64,000 bases of DNA from Sodiomyces alkalinus F11 (taxonomy: Eukaryota > Ascomycota > Sordariomycetes > Glomerellales > Plectosphaerellaceae), in assembly GCF_003711515.1 (NCBI RefSeq), contig NW_021167081.1:558001-622000 (forward strand), in the 5' to 3' direction. Made by a program: the position numbers and the translations under genes. The first letter of the stretch is position 1; each line of letters begins with the position of its first letter. Below are positions 1 through 11,300 of the stretch, one piece after another. The notes under the pieces were generated by a model. It did no database searches. It saw only the letters and a program-made list of their open reading frames with translations, and had not been told where the DNA came from.

Positions 1-1
1 A

Positions 2-574
2 CGGATAGCCTATATTAACGCTAGCCGTGCCCGGGTACTCCGTAAGCAAAGGCTATAAGTTAAGGATCTTATACTAGTTCACGATACTAAGAAAGCTATC
101 GATATAAGCTATAAGGCTAAGCTCGACTACCGCTAAAACGGCCTATATCGTATCCGAAAGGCTAATCACGATAATAAGTCCTTTATCCTCGAGACTCTTA
201 CTAGGGAAAAACTAAAAGGGATTACTTTTACCGCTAACCGCCTAAAGAAGTTTATTAAAAACGACGATAGGCACTAGGAGCCTAAGGACTAGACTATACT
301 TAAACGGGATTACAGCGAAGAGCTTAAGATTATATACCCTGCCCGAGGAGCGCCTATCACCGAAGAAGTTACCGAAGTACCCCTTTTACCTAGCGAGGAC
401 CCTAAGGAAGATACTAGGGCCGAGGATAATATTAGTTCCCCTAATTATACTATTAACGATATTTTACGCCGCTCCGAGAGACTAAGAGAGTTATTAGGGG
501 AGTATTATAAGAAGCTAGAAGAAGAGTTAAAAAAGGTAAGGGAGTCTAGTACCATCAAGGTACAGATTCTATAA
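2..574 (+). pseudogene. Ty3/gypsy integrase C-terminal fragment
   Basis: Frame 2 reads an integrase tail typical of fungal Ty3/gypsy elements: a segment ending VHDTKKAIDIS, then KLDYR*NGLYRI (RIP-stopped Trp), then KSFILETL and a Lys-rich end. A Glu/Lys-rich tail runs to a stop at 572-574. The rest of this element lies upstream of the window. Stops at former Gln/Trp codons show it is dead. It is a different element from the minus-strand gypsy copy at 2026-9353. No LTR was recognised downstream. Confidence 0.7.
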
Positions 575-2020
575 CGCCTAGATTTTAACCCGAGTAAGTA
601 CGAGGATTATACTAGCGAGCTGTATTTTATTTCTTATTATTATTTTCCCTGATTTCCTTTATTTTTAAAGCCTGCACTCGCTAGGAGGCTAGCGTATAGT
701 CTTAGGGCCGAGGGTAAATAGAGCTAAGTCTCTTATCCACCTAGAGTCGCGATATACGCTAGTATAAAGGGCGTAAACCTATAAATAATCTTCCTAACCA
801 CCACCTTAGTCTGTTTCTTTTTTAAACTTTTACCTTTATTACCCTAATTAAAGACACTATAAACCTATCCAGACTTATTTCCCCGATCAGAAGACTTTTC
901 CCTATATTTATTATTTATTATATTTATAAGTAAGCCTAACTACGTGGACGTTATAGAGATACACCACTATATACTCTCTTTTCGATAATAAGTATAGGTT
1001 TCTTTTATTATAATCTTGAATTCTTTACTTCTATTCCCCTAATCACCGTATAAAATATCGGACCTAAGCTAAATTACACCTGGTTTAATATAAGCTACCT
1101 ATTCTGCAGAAAGGAGTTATAGTCGGGAATAACTAGTATAGGGACGGTTACTAAGGGTATAATATAATCAAGAGGAATGCCGTTAAAGGCTATAAGCCGT
1201 AAATCGTAAATCTCTCCTTTACTAACTCTAATACTAGTAACTTATTAGGTTATTACGTTAATCTTAAAGGCCGATTTTAGAAGTATAAAAGCTACCCCCT
1301 TCCTACTACTTAAAGCCCCCTTTTCCTAATCTCTATTACTAATCGCTCTCCCTATAACTAATATTATACCCCTATTCCCCTAACCATACCTATATATACT
1401 ACCCTTAAGCCTACTATATATAAGTTCCTTGTCTGGAAAGAAAAGACTAACACTCTACCTATTATTAGAAGAGTAAGTTTAAGACACTAAGTTAACGGCG
1501 TTAAGAGCCCCGCTAGAAAAACCCCTAATAAAGAAAAACGTAATATCACGACGATAACGGCGGTAATAATAATAAAAACCGGAAAACCCGGGGATTCCCT
1601 AATTTCGTTAGCCTAATTAAGCGACTACCGGCCGCTACCTATAAATCTTATTCTTTTTATAAGGGCTTTATCGGTAGATAGGCCCGTGGAGTCCACTTAT
1701 ATAGAGTAGAAAACGGATTATTATAAAGAGAAGGAAAAAAGAGAAGAAGATAAGCCACGAAGAAGACCTCCTTTTATACCTTATTTCCCCTAACCTTACT
1801 ATCTATTCCCCTAATTAGACCTATTATAAAGTTCTCGCGAAAAGAGTAATACCCTAAACACCAGGGAACGTTATTTCACAGAAATCCCGTTTATTTATTA
1901 GAGTTATATTATTTAGATAATTAATTATCTAATTCCCTTCCCTATAAGCTACCCTATAAACCGCGTACCTATCCTTACCACCTATTCCCCTAATTATAAA
2001 GCACCCTATTAAGTAAATAA
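575..2020. other. Non-coding RIP DNA with recurring CCCCTAA motif
   Basis: No coding remnant was identified. The stretch carries several copies of a motif close to YTATTCCCCTAAYYA at 1031, 1371, 1781, 1803 and 1982; a related TTACCCTAATTA lies at 839. It is the flank into which the chromovirus at 2026 inserted, so it was originally continuous with the sequence from 9354 on. Confidence 0.5.
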
Positions 2021-2025
2021 CTTAG
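2021..2025. other. Target-site duplication CTTAG (second copy 9354-9358)
   Basis: The five bases immediately left of the 3' LTR (2021-2025) equal the five bases immediately right of the 5' LTR (9354-9358). This fixes both element borders and shows that the element inserted whole and has not recombined since. Confidence 0.9.
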
Positions 2026-2555
2026 TGTTACGACGGCTTCCGTTCCTCTATAGTATAGCGGACGATAGGGGACTAGCGTCGGGGTTTTAGTTCAAAATAA
2101 GAAGAGGATGTTAACTAAAGAGCAGTAACTGTTGTTCGTAGTGTCTGGTCGTAGTTACGTCGTAAAGACTAGGCGTCTTCTTTATAAGGTAGAGTCGAGC
2201 GTAGACTAATAGTCCAGGTGAAGACTTAGATTAATCGATATCTTGTTCTCTAATAGAAGTAAGACCTAGGATACGCTGGTATATATATCTACGGGATCAC
2301 GGGTATCCTAGTAATCTCCTAGTCCAGGATCACGCCAGATCACTTCTTAGACTAAGTAACCCCCGGTAATCCTAGTGATCCTCCTATACTAATAGGTTCC
2401 CTATACGGGTATACACTATACCGGTTATCTATTATATAACTTAGCACGTGATATTATTCTAAGTTATCTTCTAGTTACGCCCTGGTGCGCTAACCGCCTT
2501 AGTACGTTATATACTAGTATGTCCTTAGTGTATATTAGGTCTGCTAGCCGTAATA
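2026..2555 (-). repeat. 3' LTR of the chromovirus
   Basis: Direct repeat of 8824-9353, equal in length (530 bp). On the plus strand it opens TGTTACGACGG and closes CCGTAATA, the latter being CCGTAACA after RIP. A purine tract (AGAAGGGGGAAGG on the minus strand, within 2556-2571) abuts it and is the expected polypurine primer for plus-strand synthesis. Its right half is more RIP-mutated than the other LTR. Confidence 0.9.
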
Positions 2556-3299
2556 TTACCTTCCCCCTTCTAAGCGCTATCCTAGTAGTCGTATAAATAG
2601 GTCGCCTACCCCGGGTTTATAACCCCCCGGGTTTTCTTCTTTTTTCTTATAACTAACTATTATGTCCGGTCATATTCAGAAGTCGTAGCTTTCTCGTAAA
2701 ACGCAGTATCGAATTAAGTTATCGCGTACTATCGAGCTTTCTAGAGTAAAAGTTATGCCTTATTCCTTTTACGAGTCGAAAGGCCTCCGGTGCCTTATAA
2801 TTAAGAGTATCTCTTATTATAAGGAATATAGTCGTTATAGTCGCTCGTGCGATAGTTTAGGTGTCCCTCTATCTTCTCGTGGGTGTCTTCCTATTCTCCG
2901 CGAGCCGTTTCTTCTTACTAACCGCTCTTCCTAGTAACACGTATTAATAAGGAAATAGAGCGTCTTAAAGCGGAGGAGGAGGTGACCGAGGCTTCCCTTC
3001 TATCTGCTTATCGCGCGTTGGAGAAGGCATAGAAGGAAGCTTCTAAGTCTTTAGCCCGTCTAGCCCGAATCCGTTATTAGAGAGAGTCTCTTCGTTCTAA
3101 GGGTGTGACTATAGTGGCCCGTGGCCTTAAGTCCCTTAATGCTTTAGAGGCGGCGGATCACGAGGAGTCCGAAGCGGTGGTTGATACGCGGGTAGCGGGT
3201 GCGGTTAATATAATTAACTGGAATCTGATCCTATCGCAGGATATGGGTGATTTTCTGGATATTAATTTTGCGTAGACCGCGGCGTCCGGTTTCAGGTCC

Positions 3300-6200
3300 T
3301 GATAGTGTTCTGTCGGTATTGCTTTAGGAGTTGCTTATAATTAATTAGGTTTTCTTTAGGTTCCTATATGTTATCGCCGTGGTCGTAGTTTTTCTATTTT
3401 ATAAAATATTCGGTGCCGTCTAGCGTCTCTCGGTGATCAAGGATTCGTTCTACTTTATACACGTTATTAGTATCGACCACGATTATATCTTATATTATTT
3501 TTACGTTTTTTAGTGCTGGTTTAAGTAATGAAATATAGAAATTATTATATATCCTTATTATCGGAGGTAGTGATAGAATATAGTTTATATCTGACTTTTT
3601 CTCTAGGATTTTAAATAGTCCTAATTTTTTAAAATCTAATTTATCCCTTAGTTATTATATCTTAATATTTTTACGAATAAAGTAGATATAGTCCCCCTTT
3701 AAAAGGGTTAGTCCCTTAATCCTTAATTAATTCGCGTACCTACTTATTCGTGTTCTGACTATCTCTAGGTCGGTTCGTAGTTCTTCGTGTAGTTTTTTTA
3801 TACTTTTAACTGTTTTTATCGCTCTTAATACGTCTAGTCCTTCCAAAGGTTTTCTAAATACTATTAGTATATATCCGTAATTTACTTCGAACGGTGTTTT
3901 TTTTATTAACTCGTTTAACGAGCTATTATATATAAACTATATAAGTGGCAGGTATTATACCTAATTATCTTATTCGTACCCTACGTAGTATCGTAGGTAC
4001 TATTCTAGGACTTAGTTTATAATTTTGGTTTATCCGTCCGTTATAGGGTAAAACGCTATTAAATACTTATATTTTATTCCTAGCTAGCTTATAACTACTT
4101 TCCAGAAGTTACTAGTAAAGAGCTTATCTCTATCCGTGATAATTTCATTCGGTGCGCCGTGATCCTTAATTAGGCGGTCGATAAAGATACTTATTAGTTC
4201 TTCTGCTATAGTGTTTTTAATATATAGAATATAAAGAGTGTATTTCGTGAATCGGTCGACGATTATAAATATGCTATCGTAGGCGGTTCCTGTTACTGGA
4301 TCTTTGGATACTGGAAATCCTGTCACGAAGTCTATTATAATCGATTTCTATAGTCCGTCTGCTACTAGTAGTGGTTTTAGTAGTCCGTAAGGTTTATATC
4401 GGCTGCTCTTTGCTTTCTGGCAAATATCGTAGTTACGAACGTAGTCCCTGACTCGTTCTTTAGTTCTTATATAGTCGTATTATTAGCGTAATCGGTGGTA
4501 TATTTTGTAAATTCCTTGATATCTATATATCGGCGAGGCGTGTGCTTCTTCAAATATAGTGTCGGTTATCCGATTAATACTGTTTACCTCTCTATCCTTC
4601 AGAGTAAGAGCTTCTCCTTCCTATTAGAGTATAGCTTACGGTTTAGGTGATTCGTTAGGTGTCCCTAGTCGGCTAAGTGCGTCTGCGCGACTGTTTTCGC
4701 TCCCTTTTATATACTAAATATAGAAATTAAATTCGGCTAGGAATTCTGCCTATCGGATCTATCGTTTATTAAGAACCTTAGTAGTAGTGAATTACGCGAG
4801 GTTCTTATAATCCGTGTAGACCTGTACCGGGTGTCTTATCCCTGATAGATACGGTCTCTATTCTTTAAAGGCTTCGATAATAGCTATTAGCTCTTTATCG
4901 TGGATCTAATAGTTAAGTTCTAGTCCACTGAGTTTCTTAGATATAAAGGCTATAGGGTGTAGTCTTCCTTCTGCGTCGCGCTATCCGAGTTATACTCTTA
5001 GAGCCTAGTCGAATACGTCTGTTTTGAGTTCGTATTCTTTATCGGGGTCTAGTATTACTAAGATAGGTTTATTAGTAACCCTTCCTTTAAGAGCTTAGAA
5101 TACTTCTTCTATTCTTTTATTCTATTCGAAGTCGAGTCCCTTTTTAGTTAATTTAGTTAAGGGGATAGTAATCTTACTATAATCCTTAATAAATCGTTAA
5201 TAGTAGTTTATAAGTCCGAGAAAGGACTAAATATCGCGAATATTCTAGGGTCGTGGCTACTTAAAGACGTATTAGATTTTCGCCTTATCTATATAGATCT
5301 TATTAGGTCGTATCGTATAACCTAAAAAGTTAACTTCTTACGTGTGGAATTAAACTTTTTCTGGTTCGACTAATAGGTCAGCGTTTTATAGGAGTTATAA
5401 GATTATGTGAATATATTATCGGTATTCTTCGAGTATTTTGGAGAAGATTAGGATATTATCCAGATATACTATAACGAAGTGGTCTAGATACTTCCTTAGG
5501 ACGTCGTTAATAAGTGTTTAGAACGATACCGGCGTATTTATTAGTCTAAAAGGTATAACGAGGTACTCGAAATATCCTCGCTTTATCCGAAACGCTATCT
5601 TCTACTCTTCTCCTTCCTTAATCCTAATTAAGTTATAGGCTCCTTTTAAGTCGAGTGCCGTGAACTATTACGCTCTAACTAGCTAATCTCGTATTTCTAA
5701 GATAAGAGGTAGTGGGTAGCGGTTCTTAATAGTTATATCGTTAAGTTATCGATAATTAATATATAGTCGTAGTTTGCCGTTTTTCTTTAGTATAAATAGG
5801 ATCGGGTATCCTGCCAGTGACTATAATACTCCAATATAGCCTTTTACTAGTATCTCTTCGAGATATTCTTATAAGGTATCTAATTCCTTCTAGTTTAGCC
5901 CGTAAATTAGGAAGAATTTTAGGTATATCCCTTCCTTTAGGGGTATCTTATAATTATAGTATCGGTGTTTCGGTAATCCGGTTTCTAGATTTTCGGTAAA
6001 TAGTTTTCTGTATTTACGGTATTCTGGTAATACCTTAGCGAGTCTATTATAATTATTTATTATTAGTCCTTTTTCTGCTTAGACGATCTAGTAGATTCCT
6101 TTAATAATATTAGTTACGCGTTGGTGGTTATGCCGTCGCTGCTATCTTAAGGTCTTTCGTACTTCCTTCGCCTTAGTCCCTAACTTCTGGCGGCTATCTG

Positions 6201-7200
6201 AGTCTCCCTAAGGCTCATTCGTCGGTAAGTCTTTCTACTATTTTCGATAGATATCGGGATCGGGTAAGGTTTCCTTCGTAGTCTCCTACTTACTCTCTAA
6301 TCGCCACCGGAGCTAGCTAAGCTTCTAATCTATATCGGGATTCTATTCGTTAAACCATAGTTCGCTAAGGATAATATCCTTATAACCTATATCGTATATA
6401 TCGAACTTTATTATTCTAGTCTTATTCTGGATTTTAACCTGAAGGTGTATAGTCTCCTGGTTAATAATAACTTCTTCGTGGGACTGGTTCTTTCCCGTAT
6501 ACGGAGTAACCTTATACTCCTCTTCTAGGTGTTTTCTAACCTAGGGAATAGAGAACTTTCTTACGGCTACCGGTAAGATAAAGTTTCCTGTTACGCCTAT
6601 ATCTAATAGTACGTTTATCTTATATTTATTAAGTCGTATTCTAACGTAATAGTGCCCTATACTACTACGTATTATAGAGTATATCTATCAAGTGCCTCTC
6701 GTATACTCCTAGCGATAGTATACTCTTAGTTTTTTACCTGTTTAGCTCGGTGTTTAAGGGATATTTCTTTATCTAAGAACCCGTACTGGATTAAGAGCCG
6801 TTTTATCTATCGTAGGCGCTTATCGAGGGTCTAGAAGCGTGACTCCTAAGCTCCTTAGTCTTATTCTAGTCGTCGGATTTTCTTAGAAGCGTATACTACA
6901 CAGCTAGTAGTGTTATATTTATCTAACCGGTACTTATAGCAGTTATGCCTAGGTAGTTAATCGTCCGATCCTCGTAGGCTTATTATTAGGTCGGTAAGAG
7001 TATCTCGGTTTTCCTAAGCGCGGTAAGGTCGTTAACGTGTAGTTTGCTACTATTCCCCGCTAGTGTTTATAGGTGTCCTGCGGTAGGCGTTATCGAAGTT
7101 AAGTTTAGTGAAACGAACTTAGTAGGTCTATCTAAGGGGTTCTTCTGTGAGCTGGTCGAGTATCCGTAGCTGGATAGTTTCCTCCTTAATCAGTTCGGCT
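3300..7200 (-). pseudogene. Chromovirus pol (protease-RT-RNase H-integrase-chromodomain)
   Basis: The minus strand reads LLDIG near 6588-6640, the aspartic protease LLDTG with Thr changed to Ile. RT reads IVYLDNILIFS near 5443-5490, which is YLDD with the second Asp changed to Asn. The longest open piece, 4326-4084, is an integrase core with DRFTKYTLYI, then DHGAPNEIITDRDKLF and FW. The chromodomain reads VERILDHRE (3453-3427), followed by EYFIK*KNYDHGDN, where the stop replaces the conserved Trp. All changes are C-to-T or G-to-A, as RIP predicts. The outer limits are approximate. Confidence 0.85.
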
Positions 7201-7249
7201 GCTTCTATAGGTTAATACTAGAAGTTCGTGTTATTATCCGGGGTTCTGT

Positions 7250-8810
7250 CGGACTCCATTTCCTAATCTTACTCTTCGAGTTTAGCGATTCTCCCTCGGG
7301 TATAATCTCCTTCCTTCTGGATTTCTAAGATCTGCTTCTGCCTCTTAGCTTCTTCTTTCGTCTATCCGTATTTTTAAAGGATTTCTATGATAGTTTATAA
7401 AGCTAGTTTATCCTTATCCTAGTCAGGGATCTTAAGGCTATAGTCGTTATCGTACTCGTTACTAGATACTATAACGAGTATCTTCTAGGGTCTTTTAGGG
7501 TAATACCTAGCTCCGTCTTTCCCTGATTAGTATACTAGATAATAGTTATCGTAGCAGGTTACCTAATAGAGGTTAACGTATAGTATTTCGTCCCTATAAA
7601 TTTCCAGGTATCTAATAGCGTTAATTTCCTTCTAGGATCTTTCTTTCTTAATCGTATTTACTTATCGTTACGGTCGTTCTTTCTTAGGCTTATAATAGTC
7701 GTGTGCGTAGTGACCTAGCCTATTATAGTTATAATACTTGACTTTTATTATATCCTTTTTACCCTGCTTATCGCTTTATCGGTTAATGTTATCGAGCTTT
7801 ATAGGTCTATTATAGTATCTATATAAGGTGTTTCCGAACTAGCGTAGGTATAATTGTTTTTTCTTCGAATTAGCCGTGTAGAACGGAACGCTTATTTAAT
7901 GCTTTTTCTAACGGCGTTATTTATAGTTCCGGTTATCGATACGAATTATTATCGCGGTGTATTCGCTAAATATCTTAAGTCGGTCTAATCGGTATAGTTT
8001 ATTCTTTACTTCTTCCTTAAGTCCTTAATAGTACCGATCTATAAGGGGCTTATCTGGGTAGCTAAGCTTTAACGAGATTTACTAGAATCTTATAGTATAG
8101 TCCGTAGCTAACTTAGTCTAACGTAGCTAGGTTAGTCGTTTGGCCGCGACTTATTCCTTATCGGGCTAGCCGAAGATAGCGTTAAGTCTCTCGACGAATA
8201 CGTCGAAGTTCTCGAAGATTACTATAGTCCCGGGCTTCCTTAGGATCTTTATTTCTATATTCTCTAGGTAGTCTTTATAGATAGACTTAAACTATTCGTG
8301 CGTATCTCCTATAAGGAGTGCCGCGGTATAGAGTACCTTGGTTTCTTCTGTACGGATACTGTCCTGGTAGAATAGGAGGTAGCCTTTAAGCTAAGTAATA
8401 AAGCTCTAAAGCTATCCCCGAGTCCCGTTATACTTAGGGGGTATAGGGTATCTATACTTAGCCCCGATTCTAGGATAGTTTAACTAAGCTCTTAGGGTCG
8501 TATTCTCCCCCTAAAGCTAAGTGATTATATCGCGAATCTACTAAAGGTCGTTACTTCCTTTAGTAGTAGTGGTAAGCGTCGCGGTGCTTATAGCGTTCGT
8601 GGTACGGTTATTATTCGATATATTAGAAGAGTGGTTACTGGCTACTTTATCGTCTTATTAAGGTTATTCTGGTCCTTCCTCTTTATCGGAGGAACTGGAT
8701 TCTTTAGACGATGATTCTTCTTTAGATAAAGTGACTTCTTCTTCCTTAGGCGAAGTAGCTTCTACTTCGGGCGTACTGCTTATTAGCTGTTAAGGTTAGC
8801 CTACCGAACA
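7250..8810 (-). pseudogene. Chromovirus gag with zinc knuckle
   Basis: The minus strand just inside the 5' LTR reads a Ser/Glu-rich N-terminal part (EEVTLSKEESSSKESSS near 8.7 kb), then a helical capsid-like region broken by stops. It ends near 7690-7745 with a CCHC zinc knuckle whose cysteines have become tyrosines (YYNYNRLGHYAHDY). TGY to TAY is the RIP change. Limits are approximate. Confidence 0.75.
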
Positions 8811-8823
8811 GGATCGATTAAAA

Positions 8824-9353
8824 TGTTACGATGGCTTCCGGTCCTCTATAGTATAGCGGACGATAGGGGACTAGCGTCGGGGTTTTAGTTTAAAATAAGA
8901 AGAGGATGTTAACTAAACAGTAGTAACTATCGTTCGTAGTGTTTAGTCGTAGTTACGTCGTAAAGACTAGGCGTCTTCTTTATAAGGTAAAGTCGAGCGT
9001 AGACTAATAGTCTAGGTAAAGACTTAGATTAATCGATATCTTATTCTCTAATAGAAGCAAGACCTAGGATACGCTGGTATATATATCTACGGGATCACGG
9101 GTGTCCTGGTGATCTCCTGGTCCGGGATCACGCCGGATCACTTCTCGGACTAAGTGACCCCCGGTGATCCCAGTGATCCTCCTATGCTAATAGGTTCCCT
9201 GTGCGGGTACACACTATACCGGTTATCCATCACGTGACTTGACACGTGATATTATCCTGAGTTATCTTCTGGTTACGCCCTGGTGTGCTGACCGCCCCAG
9301 TACGTTACACACCAGTATATCCTTGGTGCATGTTAGGTCTGCTGGCCGTAATA
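8824..9353 (-). repeat. 5' LTR of the chromovirus
   Basis: Partner of 2026-2555 with the same length and ends. From about 9090 to 9353 it keeps CpA and TpG (for example CACGTGACTTGACACGTG at 9231-9248), which the other LTR has lost. In its left half the bias reverses. The host sequence after 9353 starts with the CTTAG duplication. No standard tRNA primer site was recognised inside the LTR edge. Confidence 0.9.
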
Positions 9354-9358
9354 CTTAG

Positions 9359-11270
9359 TTTCTAGGTTAGGATCGCTTTTATAGTCACCTTCCTTAGGCC
9401 CGTACTTCTTAAAGACCCGGCGTTAGACCTAAGCCCCTTTAGGAAGCAGAATAGTCTAGTAGATAACTATTTCCTCCTGGTTAGGCACCTCCTTAGCCTT
9501 ACGGATAATATTATAATACCTATCCACCTCCTTCCTATACCGAGCTAAGAGTACTAGGATAAGACTAAGTAAGCTATCGTGAGCCTTAGAGGTCTTACCG
9601 CTATAGGCCTAGCGTATTTAGCGAGTAATCTTATAGCCTATAGCAGTTATATTAACCAGGAAAACGCTAGTCTAAGGGGAGTAGATCGGGTATTGTTTAT
9701 CGTTATAGAAAGACTACGGTAGCACTAAGTTATCCTTAGGGAGGGGATTATAGTGTTTAAAGCCGGGGTGATTACTATCAGGCTAGCTAATCTTATACTT
9801 AGCCTACTAGAATTCTTTACGGAGGCCTTTATCTTAGAACGTGTAAGCAGATTTATAGAATAGATAGTTAGCGTAGTCGGGGAAACGTGGATTCTATAGT
9901 AAGGAGACGCACTTATAGAATAGGTACGTGATCTTATTATTAACCCGATCTATTATAGCTATCCAGCGTTTTTCGTAGCACTAGTAGGGCACCTTATTAA
10001 CTACGCTATATACCTGCACAATAAGTGCCCTAGCGGCGTAAGGCCTCGTCACGATCTTTATAATATACTCTCTCTAGGGGCCCGCGAGATCCTTAGCCAT
10101 AAAGATATAACGGCGGAATAAGGGCGTCTTAAAGAAGTTATATATTTCTCTGAATAGAGCCTATTCCATGTCCCGGTTAGTAATATTTAATAAAGTATCC
10201 TAAAACCGGTTCGTAACGGTAAGCTGGGTATCTAAATTAATGATAGAAGATAAAAGGTTAAGCTCGACATACGAAACGCCGCCTTTATTAGCCACCTCGA
10301 ACTAACCGATATAAGTATTAACCTTAGTACTAAAGTCAGCACGCCCTAATTAGGGTAACCACGACAAATAAGGAAGGAAAACTTATAGTTATATCTATAG
10401 GCGTTACCTAAACGTTATACTTATTAGGAGTGCCCCTTATTAGACGCGTCTTAGACTAAAACCACGGAATAGGCTTAACGGACTCTTATCTACTAACGGC
10501 CTTCTTACGTTTATACGGTTCCGCTTCGTTTAATACCCTAATTATATACTTAGAAGCTATAATATATATTCGAGAAGTTAGGAAGTTATTATAGTAATAG
10601 TGCTATCGATAAAGATAACTATAGAAGTGGTGATATTACTTAGAAGAAGAGGAATAAAGAGCCGGGGATCCTATATCTTTTATATTTAAGACATAGATAA
10701 GCAGAGACGTTAACTAAGCGGCTTATAGCTTCTATAAGTTAAGGGAGGCGTCTTTAATAAAGTAATCACGACTATTCGAACTATCTTTATAGCTATTTAT
10801 AGCTACCTCCTTTTATTTTCCTTTATTATAGAATTATAACTCCGCCTACTACCTAATAATAAACAAAGAGCCTTATCAGATATTTACCAGCTAATCATAG
10901 TAAGCGCCGAAGCCAGTTAGCTAATTATAGTAAGCGTTTCTAACGTCGATTTCCTAATTTAGCACCTTCTTTCCGATTTTATAAAGGCTATCTTTATCAC
11001 GACTTAGGAAATAACCTCCTTTAACGACTAAAAGACTATTCGAGCTATAATTATAAGCTAAGGACTCCTGCTTAAAGGGAAGAGCCTTTAGAAGAGGTCC
11101 TCGGAGGATAAATAGAACCCTCCTCGGCCTTAATCCTAATCTCCCCCCCTTCGATATTTCCTTATAGACTCAGGCTTAACTATTCTTCCCTATTATATTT
11201 TACCCCTTTTCCGCTATTTCGATCTCCCCGTTTCCCCCCCGAATATCCCTTCTTCCCTTTTTCTCTGTTT
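9359..11270 (-). pseudogene. Unidentified decayed protein frame
   Basis: The minus strand carries a long protein-like reading frame interrupted mainly by RIP-type stops, with at least one apparent frame change near 10.3 kb. Readable pieces include NFFKTPLFRRYIFMAKDLAG (about 10.1 kb), ITAIGYKITR (about 9.6 kb) and LLARYRKEVDRYYNIIRKAK (about 9.5 kb). It runs toward the chromovirus insertion point and would end just past it. I do not recognise the family. There are no RT, integrase or DDE motifs. It starts near 11.2 kb, back to back with the plus-strand C48-type frame, so the two may belong to one element. Confidence 0.45.
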
Positions 11271-11300
11271 TTTTTTCGTAAGGAATTATTACTAAAGACC

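Larger units (their letters stand above)
2026..9353 (-). mobile_element. Full-length Ty3/gypsy chromovirus (RIP-inactivated)
   Basis: A complete LTR retrotransposon of 7328 bp on the minus strand. It has two 530-bp LTRs, and a five-base direct repeat CTTAG immediately flanks it (2021-2025 and 9354-9358). In element orientation the order is gag with a zinc knuckle (about 7.7 kb), protease (about 6.6 kb), reverse transcriptase (about 5.5 kb), integrase (4326-4084) and a C-terminal chromodomain (3453-3365). This RT-before-integrase order plus chromodomain defines the Ty3/gypsy chromoviruses. Every domain carries RIP stops or lost key residues, so it cannot be autonomous. Confidence 0.93.

Noticed and set aside
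10340..10360. CCCTAATTAGGGTAA near 10.34 kb as telomere-type repeat
   Set aside because: Single partial units of CCCTAA/TTAGGG in A/T-rich RIP DNA; no tandem array.
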